Positions 1 to 7,118 of a DNA stretch of 25,835 bases are shown here, in pieces. Source of the stretch: an uncultured Bacilli bacterium (lineage in GTDB: Bacteria; Bacillota_I; Bacilli_A; RF39; UBA660); NCBI GenBank assembly GCA_934168275.1, contig CAKPNA010000012.1:1-25835 (forward strand), written 5' to 3'. The position numbers and the translations under genes were made by a program. Within the stretch, counting starts at the first letter, position 1; each line of letters begins with the position of its first letter. The notes under the pieces are model-generated. The model had not been told where the DNA came from and made no database searches. It saw only the letters and a program-made list of their open reading frames with translations.

Positions 1-3
1 CTT

Positions 4-50
4 AAAAAATCTCTCTAAGCCTTATTTTATAAGGTATAGGGAGATTTTAC
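4..50 (-). terminator. Hairpin terminator at left edge
   Basis: On the minus strand an outer stem (AAATCTCCC with GAGAGATTT, one mismatch) encloses an inner stem (CCTTAT/ATAAGG) and is followed by TTTTTT. It overlaps the stop of the small open frame at 27-143 and would end minus-strand transcripts leaving that remnant. Confidence 0.6.
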
Positions 51-143
51 GTTTTCAAAACTGTCAAAGTCAGGATTATACCAAATAATATTTTCTTTGT
101 CTATAAATGGGCCACTTTTTGTAGAATAAAAAGAGCTTACCCT
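27..143 (-). pseudogene. 3' remnant of an unidentified gene
   Basis: An open minus-strand frame of 38 codons ends in TAA at 27-29. It includes the peptide GPFIDKENIIWYNPDFDSF, which has protein-like composition. A TAG (144-146) interrupts the frame upstream, and no start codon or ribosome site precedes it. Its stop overlaps a hairpin terminator, as for intact genes in this window, so it is probably the tail of a gene whose 5' part was lost, perhaps replaced by the ABC transporter next to it. I do not recognise the family. Confidence 0.35.
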
Positions 144-165
144 CTAAATGGAAGGATTGCTCTTT
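122..165 (-). terminator. Terminator of the ABC transporter gene
   Basis: Arms AAAGAGC (minus strand, 165-159) and GCTCTTT (136-130) flank a partly paired loop (ATCCTTCC/AGGGT) and are followed by TTTTTATTC. It begins three bases after the ABC transporter stop codon. Confidence 0.75.
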
Positions 166-167
166 AG

Positions 168-2288
168 TTAATTAATTTTTTTACTATAAATACTAATAGG
201 TATAATACCTCCTAACTTAGTAATTAATAATGAGGTAATTAATGATACTAAAATAATATTAATATTTAAGTTAACTATCTTCTCTATTCCTATTAGGTTA
301 TAGATAATATTATTAATTGGATTACTAATTAAATAGACAGATATTAGGCCTATAATCATAGATATTAAACCAATAATAAAGTTTTCCGAAGAAAATATCT
401 TTTTAATATCACGTCTTCTAACTCCTAGTGTTCTTAATAGAATTATTTCTTTTTCTCTTTCTATTGTTGATATATAGGTAATAACCATCATCATAATTAT
501 TGATATAGCTATGGATAGAATACTAAAGAACATCAAGATAATAGTTAAAATATTAACAAAGTCAACTACAGTATCAATAACATATTTACTAGCATCTTCA
601 TAGATAATATCTTGATAATTATCTAATTTATTAATTATTATATCTTTATTATCTTTACTACTTGGATATATATAAATACCATTAATGTAATTACCATAAC
701 CTAGTCTACTAAGAAGTATTTCTTTATCGTTATCATTTAATATAGTATTATCAAGAAGGCTATAACTAACTAGTTCTTGGCTTTTAATAATATCGCTAGT
801 ACTGTTTTTAGAGATAATATATTTTACTAAGTCATTACTATATAATATATAACTACTATCTGTTAACATATTATCTTCTTTAGGTTTGATGATACCTACT
901 ATTTTTAAATATTCAGAACTATTATTATAGATATCAGAATAGTTATTGTTAATGTAATACATATCGTTATAGTTAAGGTAATAACTATTATTGAGTATTA
1001 GCTTAAACTCTTTATTAAGAATATTATCATAATCTAAGTCATCATTAAATAATTTAGAGATAGTACTACTAACTTGATTATTTTTATCAATAAGTAATAC
1101 TAGTTCATTATAGTTATTAGGTAATCTACCATAGACTATATCATAATTATTATTAATTATTTTAGTGCTTGGTATAAAGTTAATGGTAGAATAATCTAGA
1201 TAGTTATAATCATTAGACATAATATTAATATCTACTAGTTTATCATAATAAATACCATTAGTATAAGTATTAAGACTATTTATAGTATCAAGAAAAGTAT
1301 TATTAAATATATTAGTGTGAATACTATCTTCTTTCTTAGTTATATTATCGTGGTAGGTACTAGAAGATTCTTTGATTGTGTCATGTAAAATTACAATTGG
1401 GCTATTAACTAAGACTTTATCTTCTAGTATTTTTATTTCCTTTAAGGTGTTTTGTGATACTGATAGAACTAAACATAAAGATATAATAGATATTGAACAT
1501 GCTAAAGATATCAGAATAGTTCTAATCTTTTTTGACCATAAATTATTTAAAGATAGTTTAATAGCGTTCCTAAAACTAAGATGCGGCTTAATTATTTTAT
1601 TAACTTTATAATCAGTGTGATATTTATTAATAGTTTCATCTCTTACTACTTTTCCATCACTTAATCTTATAATACGATTAGAATATCTTTTGGCTAAATA
1701 TTCATTATGACTTACAGCAATAACTAAAATATTTTTTGATAATTCTTTTAAGATATCCATAACAATAATACTATTCTTACTATCAAGGGCTCCGGTGGGT
1801 TCGTCCGCTAAAACGATTAAGGGATTTTTGATAATGGCACGAGCAATAGCTACTCTCTGTTTTTCGCCACCGGATAAAGTACTTACTTTTTTATGGGCTA
1901 AGTCTTCAATATGTAGCAGTTTTAACTTGCTATATACCATCTTCTTTTTTTCACGTTTAGACATTTTAATTATATTTAGTGGCATGACAACATTATCATA
2001 TACTGTTAAATTATCTATTAAATAATAGTCTTGATAGATATAACTAATATAGTTGCTACGATAATTATCATATTCTTTTTCACTATAAGTATTTAAATTA
2101 CGATTAAGTATTTCAACATTACCTTTATCATATTTAATTAGACCTCCTATTACTTTGAGTAAAGTAGATTTACCACTACCAGAAGTACCTAATATAGTAA
2201 TAAATCCTGGAGTAGAAAACTCTAAATTAATATCTTTTAAAACTAAGTTCTTACCATAAGACTTAGTTATATTAATTAATTTTAACAT
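168..2288 (-). CDS. ABC transporter, fused ATPase and FtsX-like permease
   Basis: A MacB/LolCDE-type exporter subunit with both halves in one chain. The first 220 residues are a complete nucleotide-binding domain: Walker A GTSGSGKST (34-42), Q-loop YQD (85-87), signature LSGGEKQ (138-144), Walker B IVLADEP (158-164) and H-loop His194. A first membrane helix at about 257-279 is followed by an Asn/Tyr-rich extracytoplasmic domain (about 280-575). Three membrane helices end the protein at about 575-605, 633-655 and 675-700, which is the FtsX/MacB permease topology. In Bacillota such proteins export antimicrobial peptides or couple to envelope signalling; the substrate is not visible here. The start has a strong ribosome site (GGAGAAAGG). 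It stands alone with its own terminator, and no two-component or accessory gene adjoins it. The plus-strand ORFs inside it are shadows. Confidence 0.93.
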   Translation of the reverse strand: MLKLINITKSYGKNLVLKDINLEFSTPGFITILGTSGSGKSTLLKVIGGLIKYDKGNVEILNRNLNTYSEKEYDNYRSNYISYIYQDYYLIDNLTVYDNVVMPLNIIKMSKREKKKMVYSKLKLLHIEDLAHKKVSTLSGGEKQRVAIARAIIKNPLIVLADEPTGALDSKNSIIVMDILKELSKNILVIAVSHNEYLAKRYSNRIIRLSDGKVVRDETINKYHTDYKVNKIIKPHLSFRNAIKLSLNNLWSKKIRTILISLACSISIISLCLVLSVSQNTLKEIKILEDKVLVNSPIVILHDTIKESSSTYHDNITKKEDSIHTNIFNNTFLDTINSLNTYTNGIYYDKLVDINIMSNDYNYLDYSTINFIPSTKIINNNYDIVYGRLPNNYNELVLLIDKNNQVSSTISKLFNDDLDYDNILNKEFKLILNNSYYLNYNDMYYINNNYSDIYNNSSEYLKIVGIIKPKEDNMLTDSSYILYSNDLVKYIISKNSTSDIIKSQELVSYSLLDNTILNDNDKEILLSRLGYGNYINGIYIYPSSKDNKDIIINKLDNYQDIIYEDASKYVIDTVVDFVNILTIILMFFSILSIAISIIMMMVITYISTIEREKEIILLRTLGVRRRDIKKIFSSENFIIGLISMIIGLISVYLISNPINNIIYNLIGIEKIVNLNINIILVSLITSLLITKLGGIIPISIYSKKIN

Positions 2289-2318
2289 TATTTCCTTTCT
2301 CCATATAAACAGTTAGAT

Positions 2319-2324
2319 ATTATA
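2319..2324 (-). promoter_or_regulatory. Possible -10 box for the ABC transporter
   Basis: TATAAT on the minus strand lies about 30 bases upstream of the start codon. The -35 at 17 bp spacing (TTATAA) is poor, so only the -10 is supported. Confidence 0.35.
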
Positions 2325-2484
2325 ACTATATCACACTATTATTATAAATAATTAGAAATTAATTTATAGATAACGAAAATAGTGTTTGATAGTTCAAGTC
2401 GAGAAAAGTATTAGATACTTGATTATTAATTTGAATTAATGATTATTGGATAAAAAATATTTTTAGTGAATGGCTAGATGAAAA

Positions 2485-2509
2485 GCAATTCTCAAAAAAC
2501 GAGAATTGC
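2485..2509. repeat. Palindrome 1 (9-bp arms)
   Basis: Perfect inverted repeat, GCAATTCTC (2485-2493) and GAGAATTGC (2501-2509), with an A-rich 7-base loop. It has no U-run on either side, so it is not a terminator. One frame through it reads NSQKTRIANF, resembling the palindrome-encoded segment of RhuM-family proteins, and four similar palindromes follow within 900 bp. It may be the relic of another RhuM copy; nothing else gene-like is visible between 2330 and 2597. Confidence 0.55.
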
Positions 2510-2597
2510 AAACTTTGGTAAAAACTCATTAATAGTACATATTATAAAATATTATTATATAAAAGAACTTACAAAAATAATATAATATACTCACAAC

Positions 2598-2664
2598 TCA
2601 ATAATATCTTGAATAAAGAATCGAATAATTAAGTTGTCGCAAATTTTGCGACAACTGCTAAATA
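2598..2664 (+). pseudogene. Relic of a RhuM gene (middle fragment)
   Basis: 2618-2658 matches 3285-3325 of the intact RhuM gene at 36 of 41 positions without gaps. Translation gives NNILNKESNN-stop-VVANFATTAK-stop, against NEELNNSVVANFATTAN in the intact gene. Two in-frame stops show that it is dead. Only about 22 codons around the palindrome survive, and the flanks no longer align. Confidence 0.65.
2632..2656. repeat. Palindrome 2 (12-bp arms)
   Basis: AGTTGTCGCAAA (2632-2643), a single central T, and the perfect complement TTTGCGACAACT (2645-2656). It has the same centre as the palindrome in the intact RhuM gene, but with C:G at 2638/2650 where that copy has T:A at 3305/3317, which is a compensated pair. 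Confidence 0.9.
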
Positions 2665-2694
2665 AAATCAAATTACTATACCCTAAAATGAAAT
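2664..2694 (+). repeat. 31-bp palindrome-associated tail, copy A
   Basis: Matches 3013-3043 at 29 of 31 positions and lies just downstream of palindrome 2, as copy B does of palindrome 4. Its end merges directly into the third codon of the RhuM fragment that follows, through the shared bases AATGAAAT. Confidence 0.8.
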
Positions 2695-2866
2695 TATAAT
2701 ATTTGAAAATCAGAATGTAAAACTCGAAGTGAATATGAAAGATGAAACAGTATGGCTTACACAAGAACAAATGGGATTATTATTTGGTAAATCCAAATCA
2801 ACAATTAATAAACATATAAAAAATATATACAAAGATGAAGAATTATTAGAATATGATACTATGAGA

Positions 2867-2887
2867 AAATTCGGAATTTCCGAATTT
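2867..2887. repeat. Palindrome 3, inside the truncated RhuM gene
   Basis: AAATTCGGAA (2867-2876), central T, TTCCGAATTT (2878-2887), perfect. It encodes KFGISEF at the position where the intact RhuM protein has its own, unrelated palindrome, a few residues before the YYNLD motif. Confidence 0.9.
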
Positions 2888-2977
2888 AGTGATAAACCAA
2901 CAAACTATTATAATCTTGATATGATAATTAGTGCTGGCTATAGAGTTAAAAGTCAAAAGTGTGTTGTCTTTAGAAAA

Positions 2978-3008
2978 AGTGGTTATCGCAAAATTTGCGA
3001 TAACCACT
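2978..3008. repeat. Palindrome 4 (15-bp arms)
   Basis: AGTGGTTATCGCAAA (2978-2992), central A, and a perfect complement (2994-3008). It starts exactly where the truncated RhuM gene stops matching its family. The inner seven bases of each arm (TCGCAAA/TTTGCGA) equal those of palindrome 2, while the outer bases differ on both arms in a matched way. Confidence 0.92.
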
Positions 3009-3012
3009 AGGC

Positions 3013-3043
3013 AAAATCAAACTACTATACCCTAAAACGAAAT
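3013..3043 (+). repeat. 31-bp palindrome-associated tail, copy B
   Basis: Second copy of the tail at 2664-2694 (29 of 31 identical), again immediately downstream of a palindrome. Palindrome plus tail therefore behaves as one unit of about 65 bp present twice. Confidence 0.8.
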
Positions 3044-3128
3044 AATTAATTAATTTTTTATGATATTTTTTGAATAAAAAGAAGAAAAATGGCTATTACT
3101 CTCGGAATATTATAATTGAGGGATGTAA

Positions 3129-4067
3129 ATGAAAAATGAAATTATAATATTTAAAAATCAAGATGTAAAATTAGAAGTGAATATGAAAGATGAAACTGTA
3201 TGGTTATCATTAGATCAAATGGCTAAATTGTTTTGCAGAGATAAATCTGTTGTATCTAGACACATTAGGAATGCTATAAACGAAGAATTAAATAATTCAG
3301 TTGTTGCAAATTTTGCAACAACTGCAAATGATGATAAAACTTATCAAGTAAAATATTATAATCTAGATGTAATTATCAGTGTTGGCTATCGTGTTAAAAG
3401 TAAAAATGGTGTTATCTTTAGAAAATGGGCAACTAAGGTTTTAAAAGACTATATGATTAAAGGTTATGCAGTTAATCAAAAGAGATTGGAATATTTAGAG
3501 AAAACAGTTATGTTAATTGATATAGCTAGTAGAATTAATACTGAAATACAGGGTACTGAAGCGCAAGAGATAATTAAAGTAATAAATAATTATTCTAAAG
3601 CCTTAAGACTACTTGATGATTATGATTATAAGAGATTATCTAAACCACGAGGTACTATGAATGATAAAAAAATAACATATAGAGAATGTATAAATATAAT
3701 TAATAAATTAAGATTTAACAATATTAGTACTCTATTTGCTCTTGAAAGAAAAGAAGGCTTAAAATCAATAATTAATAATTTATATCAAACATTTGATGGT
3801 AAGGAATTATACCCTACTATAGAAGAAAAGGCTGCTAATTTTTTATATTTAATAACTAAAAATCATGTTTTTATTGATGGTAATAAAAGAATTGCAGCAA
3901 CATTATTTATTTACTTTTTAGAATACTATAATACTTTATATAGAGAAAATAAACAAATTATTGATAATAATACCTTAGTGGCAATAACTTTGTTAGTAGC
4001 ACAGTCTAATCCCAAAGAGAAAGATATATTAATTGATTTAATAATGAATTTTTTAAATGACAACTAA
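3129..4067 (+). CDS. RhuM-family protein fused to a Fic/Doc domain
   Basis: Intact 312-residue protein. Residues about 1-110 are the RhuM domain: a winged-helix-like KDETVWLSLDQMAKLF segment (20-35), the palindrome-encoded SVVANFATTA (57-66), and YYNLDVIISVGYRVKS. Residues about 170-312 form a Fic/Doc-like domain with the core HVFIDGNKR (246-254). The Lys near the end resembles Doc (HxFxDANKR) more than classical Fic (GNGR). Family knowledge: Fic enzymes attach nucleotide moieties to proteins, and Doc phosphorylates EF-Tu. Whether this one is active, and on what, is unknown. RhuM genes occur in mobile or genomic-island contexts, which fits the decayed copies upstream. Ribosome site GAGGG sits seven bases before the ATG. 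No antitoxin-like partner gene is adjacent; residues 110-170 could include an inhibitory helix, which is speculation. It is convergent with the trmD operon. Confidence 0.88.
   Translation: MKNEIIIFKNQDVKLEVNMKDETVWLSLDQMAKLFCRDKSVVSRHIRNAINEELNNSVVANFATTANDDKTYQVKYYNLDVIISVGYRVKSKNGVIFRKWATKVLKDYMIKGYAVNQKRLEYLEKTVMLIDIASRINTEIQGTEAQEIIKVINNYSKALRLLDDYDYKRLSKPRGTMNDKKITYRECINIINKLRFNNISTLFALERKEGLKSIINNLYQTFDGKELYPTIEEKAANFLYLITKNHVFIDGNKRIAATLFIYFLEYYNTLYRENKQIIDNNTLVAITLLVAQSNPKEKDILIDLIMNFLNDN
3298..3324. repeat. Palindrome 5, inside the intact RhuM-Fic gene
   Basis: CAGTTGTTGCAAA (3298-3310), central T, perfect complement TTTGCAACAACTG (3312-3324). It encodes residues 57-66 of the RhuM-Fic protein. 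Confidence 0.92.
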
Positions 4068-4093
4068 AAAGAAGATACTGCTATCTTCCTTTA
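4066..4093. terminator. Bidirectional terminator between rhuM-fic and the trmD operon
   Basis: GAAGATA (4071-4077), loop CTGC, TATCTTC (4082-4088). On the minus strand it is followed by TTTTTAG and overlaps the stop of the 157-residue gene. On the plus strand the following run (CTTTACCTTT) is weaker. Confidence 0.75.
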
Positions 4094-4554
4094 CCTTTAT
4101 TGTTATTTTCTTGATAACTATTATACATTAAATAATCTAAATATCTATCTTTTATTTCTTTTTTATATAATTCATTTTCTAATTTATTAACCATTAATTC
4201 TAACTTTTTTAGAGTTAGTGAGCTATAGTTATTACCTAAATATTTTATATATTTAGTAATGATGCTTACTCTTAACTTCTCTGCTTTCATTAGATTTTCT
4301 CTAATAGATTCTCCATCAGTACCATCATCAATATTTTCGATAAACTCTAATAACATGGTAATAATATTATTTATCTTTTTCTTAATAATTTTACTACTCA
4401 AACTAGGGGATGCAAAGACAACTTTTTTTACTGATATAGCATCTTTCATTTTTGTTTTAGGAGTTATTTCATAACCGTCAATTTTATCATATTCTAAATA
4501 TACTACTTCATCAGTTTCATGATTTCTTTCAACAAAATAATTTTCTCTAGTCAT
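4081..4554 (-). CDS. Hypothetical protein downstream of trmD
   Basis: 157 residues, no recognised domain. The N-terminal third (about 1-45) is acidic to mixed. Residues 50-150 are rich in Lys, Glu, Leu and Ile with heptad-like spacing, suggesting a helical bundle or coiled coil, and the C-terminus is basic (NNNKGKGR). There is no signal peptide or membrane segment. Its start overlaps the last eight bases of trmD, and a ribosome site (TAGGA) lies inside trmD, so it is translated from the same mRNA and is the last gene of that operon. The position suggests a link to RNA modification or ribosome assembly only by association. Confidence 0.75.
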   Translation of the reverse strand: MTRENYFVERNHETDEVVYLEYDKIDGYEITPKTKMKDAISVKKVVFASPSLSSKIIKKKINNIITMLLEFIENIDDGTDGESIRENLMKAEKLRVSIITKYIKYLGNNYSSLTLKKLELMVNKLENELYKKEIKDRYLDYLMYNSYQENNNKGKGR

Positions 4555-5224
4555 CTTGATTCCTACTTTCTTGATAACTATTTTTTAAGTTAGTTAATCT
4601 TATTTGTTCTTCATGACGGTATTTATTAATATTGGCGTGATGACCACTTAGTAATACTTCAGGTACTTTCATACCTCTAAAATCAACTGGTTTAGTATAA
4701 TTAGGATAATCTAATAATTCAGTATCAAAACTTTCACTATCTAATGATCCATCACTTATAACTCCGGGTACTAATCTAGTAATAGCATCACTTATCATCA
4801 TAGCAGGTAATTCACCACCGGTTAAGACAAAATCGCCAATGCTAACTTCTCTATCGATAATTGTTTTAATTCTTTCATCAAAGCCTTCATAATGACCACA
4901 TAGTAAGATTATATGTGATAGTTTAGATAATTCTTTAGCCATTTTTTGATTAAAGGTTTGTCCACCTGGTGTTAACATAATAACTTCCGTATTATCTTTT
5001 CTTAAATCTTCAATAGCATTAAAGATTGGTTCACACATTAGAACCATACCACTACCCCCACCTATTGGATAGTCATCAACTTGTTTATTCTTATATGGTG
5101 AATAATCTCTAATATTATGAATATTTATTTTTATTTTATCATTTTCAATAGCTCTTTTTATAATAGAATTATTTAGAAAGCCATCAAACATACTAGGAAA
5201 CAATGTTAATATATCTATAACCAT
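4547..5224 (-). CDS. trmD: tRNA (guanine37-N1)-methyltransferase TrmD
   Basis: Methylates G37 beside the anticodon using S-adenosylmethionine, which prevents +1 frameshifting; the enzyme works as a dimer in the cytoplasm. At 225 residues it is slightly short of the usual 240-250. The SPOUT trefoil-knot motifs are clear: GGGSGM (55-60), LTPGGQ (94-99), LLCGHYEGFDERI (107-119), SIGDFVLTGGELP (128-140) and the C-terminal RGMKVPEVLLSGHH with YRHEEQIRLT. The ATG overlaps the rimM stop by one base (TAATG), typical of translational coupling, and rimM-trmD order is conserved across bacteria. The usual ribosomal-protein genes (rpsP, rplS) are not beside it here. Confidence 0.98.
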   Translation of the reverse strand: MVIDILTLFPSMFDGFLNNSIIKRAIENDKIKINIHNIRDYSPYKNKQVDDYPIGGGSGMVLMCEPIFNAIEDLRKDNTEVIMLTPGGQTFNQKMAKELSKLSHIILLCGHYEGFDERIKTIIDREVSIGDFVLTGGELPAMMISDAITRLVPGVISDGSLDSESFDTELLDYPNYTKPVDFRGMKVPEVLLSGHHANINKYRHEEQIRLTNLKNSYQESRNQDD

Positions 5225-5715
5225 TACAATAACCCCCTAATATTTTTATATATTAATTTTTTATTATTTAAATCAACACTTTCTATTAAATCAAAATTAT
5301 ATGGTAAGAAGTATTCTTTAGTGTCATTTCTAATTACTAATACTTCATTTTTATTATGTTTATCAATTCTTTTTACTTTACCTATAATATCATTATCAAT
5401 AATAACATCTAAGTTAATTATATCTTCATCTAAATATTGGTTATCCCCTAAGATGATATCTTCTTTATTTACATATACTCTTTTACCTTTATATTTTAAA
5501 ACATCATTAATATTATTTATTCCTTTAATAGTTATCATATCAAATATTTTATGATATCGATAACTATTAATAACTTCAGGTGTTTTATCTTCGCCAATAT
5601 ATATTTTAAAGTTATTTTTAAATATTAAATCTTTATATTTAAAGTCAGATAATATTCTTACTTCTCCTTTTAAGCCATGAGTATTTACTATTTTTCCTAT
5701 GTATATATATTTCAT
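5224..5715 (-). CDS. rimM: 16S rRNA processing protein RimM
   Basis: Ribosome maturation factor that binds ribosomal protein S19 and helps the 30S head to form. 163 residues, normal for the family. The N-terminal barrel shows the diagnostic IGKIVNTHGLKGEVRI (7-22), followed by the typical YKGKRVYV region (73-81). The C-terminal PRC-barrel-like half contains DNDIIGKVKRI and the ending of the family type (FLPYNFDLIESVDL). The start overlaps the upstream methyltransferase stop by four bases (ATGA), and its ribosome site GAGGTG lies inside that gene. Confidence 0.97.
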   Translation of the reverse strand: MKYIYIGKIVNTHGLKGEVRILSDFKYKDLIFKNNFKIYIGEDKTPEVINSYRYHKIFDMITIKGINNINDVLKYKGKRVYVNKEDIILGDNQYLDEDIINLDVIIDNDIIGKVKRIDKHNKNEVLVIRNDTKEYFLPYNFDLIESVDLNNKKLIYKNIRGLL

Positions 5716-6437
5716 TTGTTCACCTCATACATCAAGATAGAAGCAGCAACAGCGGCATTTAAACTTTCACATTTATTAGACATTTTAATATAGATATTAT
5801 AGTTAGAAAGTTTAGCAATACTATCTCTTACTCCGTGTCCTTCATTACCTATTATTAGTACTAATTTATCACTTGGTTGATATGTTTTAATATCAATACC
5901 ATTATTAACGTTAGTAGTAAGTATATCATAATTATTATTTTTAAGGTTTAATAACTTATCTTCTAAATTACAAGTAATAACATTAGTATGAAATATCATT
6001 CCTTTAGTCGATCTTATTACTTTAGGGTTATATAAATCAACACTATCAGAGCTTAGTAATATCGTATCAAAATTAAAGGCACAGGCACTTCTAATCATTG
6101 TTCCTAAATTACCGGGATCTTGAATATTATCAAGAGCGAGAACTCTACTTCCTATTACATTATTTTCTTTTTTATGACATAAGGCAATAACGGGAGAGAT
6201 AGATTCTAACATACTTAATTTTTCCATAACATTTTTACTTATATAAGTTGTAGGATATTTATAAGAAAGATTAGAGTCTTCTAGTAAATATACTTCTATT
6301 ACTAAGTCTTCTTTAATGGCTTCTTCAACTAAGTGGATACCTTCTACTAAGAACTTGTTAGTAGCATCTCTAGTACTTTTATTTTTATATTTTACTAATT
6401 CTTTTATTTTTTCATTATTAACTGAAGTTATAAGCAT
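5712..6437 (-). CDS. TrmH/SpoU-family RNA 2'-O-methyltransferase (YsgA-like)
   Basis: A 241-residue SPOUT-class RNA ribose methyltransferase of the RlmB/TsnR/YsgA type. The N-terminal substrate-binding part (about 1-95) has NEKIKELVKYKNKSTRDATNKF. The catalytic part has motif 1 ALDNIQDPGNLGTMIRSACA (104-123), motif 2 LIIGNEGHGV (about 194-203) and motif 3 IKMSNKCESLNAAVAASI (about 217-234), covering the cofactor knot. In Bacillus subtilis the ysgA gene of this family neighbours sspI, and sspI is also nearby here, supporting the YsgA assignment. The exact rRNA target cannot be read from sequence. It is followed by rimM with a 4-bp overlap; the ribosome site is AGGAAGTG. Confidence 0.92.
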   Translation of the reverse strand: MLITSVNNEKIKELVKYKNKSTRDATNKFLVEGIHLVEEAIKEDLVIEVYLLEDSNLSYKYPTTYISKNVMEKLSMLESISPVIALCHKKENNVIGSRVLALDNIQDPGNLGTMIRSACAFNFDTILLSSDSVDLYNPKVIRSTKGMIFHTNVITCNLEDKLLNLKNNNYDILTTNVNNGIDIKTYQPSDKLVLIIGNEGHGVRDSIAKLSNYNIYIKMSNKCESLNAAVAASILMYEVNK

Positions 6438-6448
6438 ATTTTCACTTC

Positions 6449-7078
6449 CTAATCTTTAAGTTTGTTCCTTAATATTTTATAATTTGGACAATATTTACTA
6501 ACAACATTCCAGAACTCTTTAGAATGGTTAGCGTGGACTAGATGAGATAATTCATGAATTATAACATAATCTAGACATTCAATATCATACTTAAATAATT
6601 CGGTATTTAAGGTAATAACTTTACTTTTAGTATTACATACTCCCCATCTAGTAGTCATTTTTCTTAATCTTAAACTAGGTTTAGGAATATTTTCTTCAAA
6701 CTCATTATACCAATAATATAGTCTGTTTGTAAATATCTCTCGGATATTTTTACTTATCCATTTATCTAATTCTTTATATGATGGAGTAAATATTTTATCA
6801 TTAAATATATCTACTTCACTAAATGTTCCAATAATAATATCATAGTTAGTACCAAAATAATAAAACTTACTAGCTCTTTCTTGATGGTGATTATCTTTAT
6901 TTATCATCCTCTCAATAGAGGTAATATTATCATTAATTAATTTAATTATTTTTTTATCAGATTCTAAATAGTTAGTCGTAACAATAATTACTCCATCATG
7001 AACTCTAATATAAGTATTTTTATTATTTTTCCTAATAACATTAACTGGATATGTAGTACCATTAATATCTATATTCAT
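6449..7078 (-). CDS. YgjP-like (DUF45) metallopeptidase-domain protein
   Basis: 209 residues from the preferred start. The zinc-binding signature HELSHLVHANHSKEFW includes HExxH plus a third His, and is preceded by the family motif RKMTTRWGVCNTKSKVITLN. This is the YgjP/DUF45 group (M48-like fold, sometimes SprT/WSS-like); the true substrate is unsettled in the family. An ATG at 7099 would add seven residues, but the strongest ribosome site (AGGAGGG) lies between the two ATGs and fits the one at 7078. Eleven bases separate its stop from the methyltransferase gene, so it is the first gene of the trmH-rimM-trmD operon. A lemA terminator sits just upstream, leaving almost no room for a promoter. 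Confidence 0.88.
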   Translation of the reverse strand: MNIDINGTTYPVNVIRKNNKNTYIRVHDGVIIVTTNYLESDKKIIKLINDNITSIERMINKDNHHQERASKFYYFGTNYDIIIGTFSEVDIFNDKIFTPSYKELDKWISKNIREIFTNRLYYWYNEFEENIPKPSLRLRKMTTRWGVCNTKSKVITLNTELFKYDIECLDYVIIHELSHLVHANHSKEFWNVVSKYCPNYKILRNKLKD

Positions 7079-7095
7079 AAACCCTCCTATAAGTA

Positions 7096-7118
7096 TCAAA
7101 AAAGGCTTTAATAAGCCT
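7096..7118 (-). terminator. Terminator overlapping the lemA stop
   Basis: Minus-strand AGGCTT (7118-7113), loop ATTA, AAGCCT (7108-7103), then TTTTTT. It overlaps the lemA stop codon and ends less than 20 bases before the start of the next gene. Confidence 0.75.

Larger units (their letters stand above)
2690..3010 (+). pseudogene. Truncated RhuM-family gene
   Basis: Carries the N-terminal half of a RhuM-type (virulence protein RhuM, PF13310-like) DNA-binding domain. Homology to the intact neighbour begins upstream of the first ATG (2729): 2690 onward encodes EIIIFEN, matching residues 4-10 of the 312-residue protein, but the original start codon is replaced and a stop lies in frame just before. 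The domain then runs through KDETVWLTQEQMGLLF, palindrome 3 (residues 47-53 counted from 2729) and YYNLDMIISAGYRVKS. It ends abruptly after FRK, where the intact protein continues with WATKVLKDY. The reading frame there runs into palindrome 4 and stops. The Fic/Doc half is absent. Translation from 2729 would give 93 residues, but function is doubtful. Confidence 0.75.

Noticed and set aside
2485..3324. The palindromes as a CRISPR array or insertion-sequence ends
   Set aside because: Spacing is irregular, the sequences differ from each other, no target-site duplications are visible, and three lie inside or across coding frames of RhuM genes.
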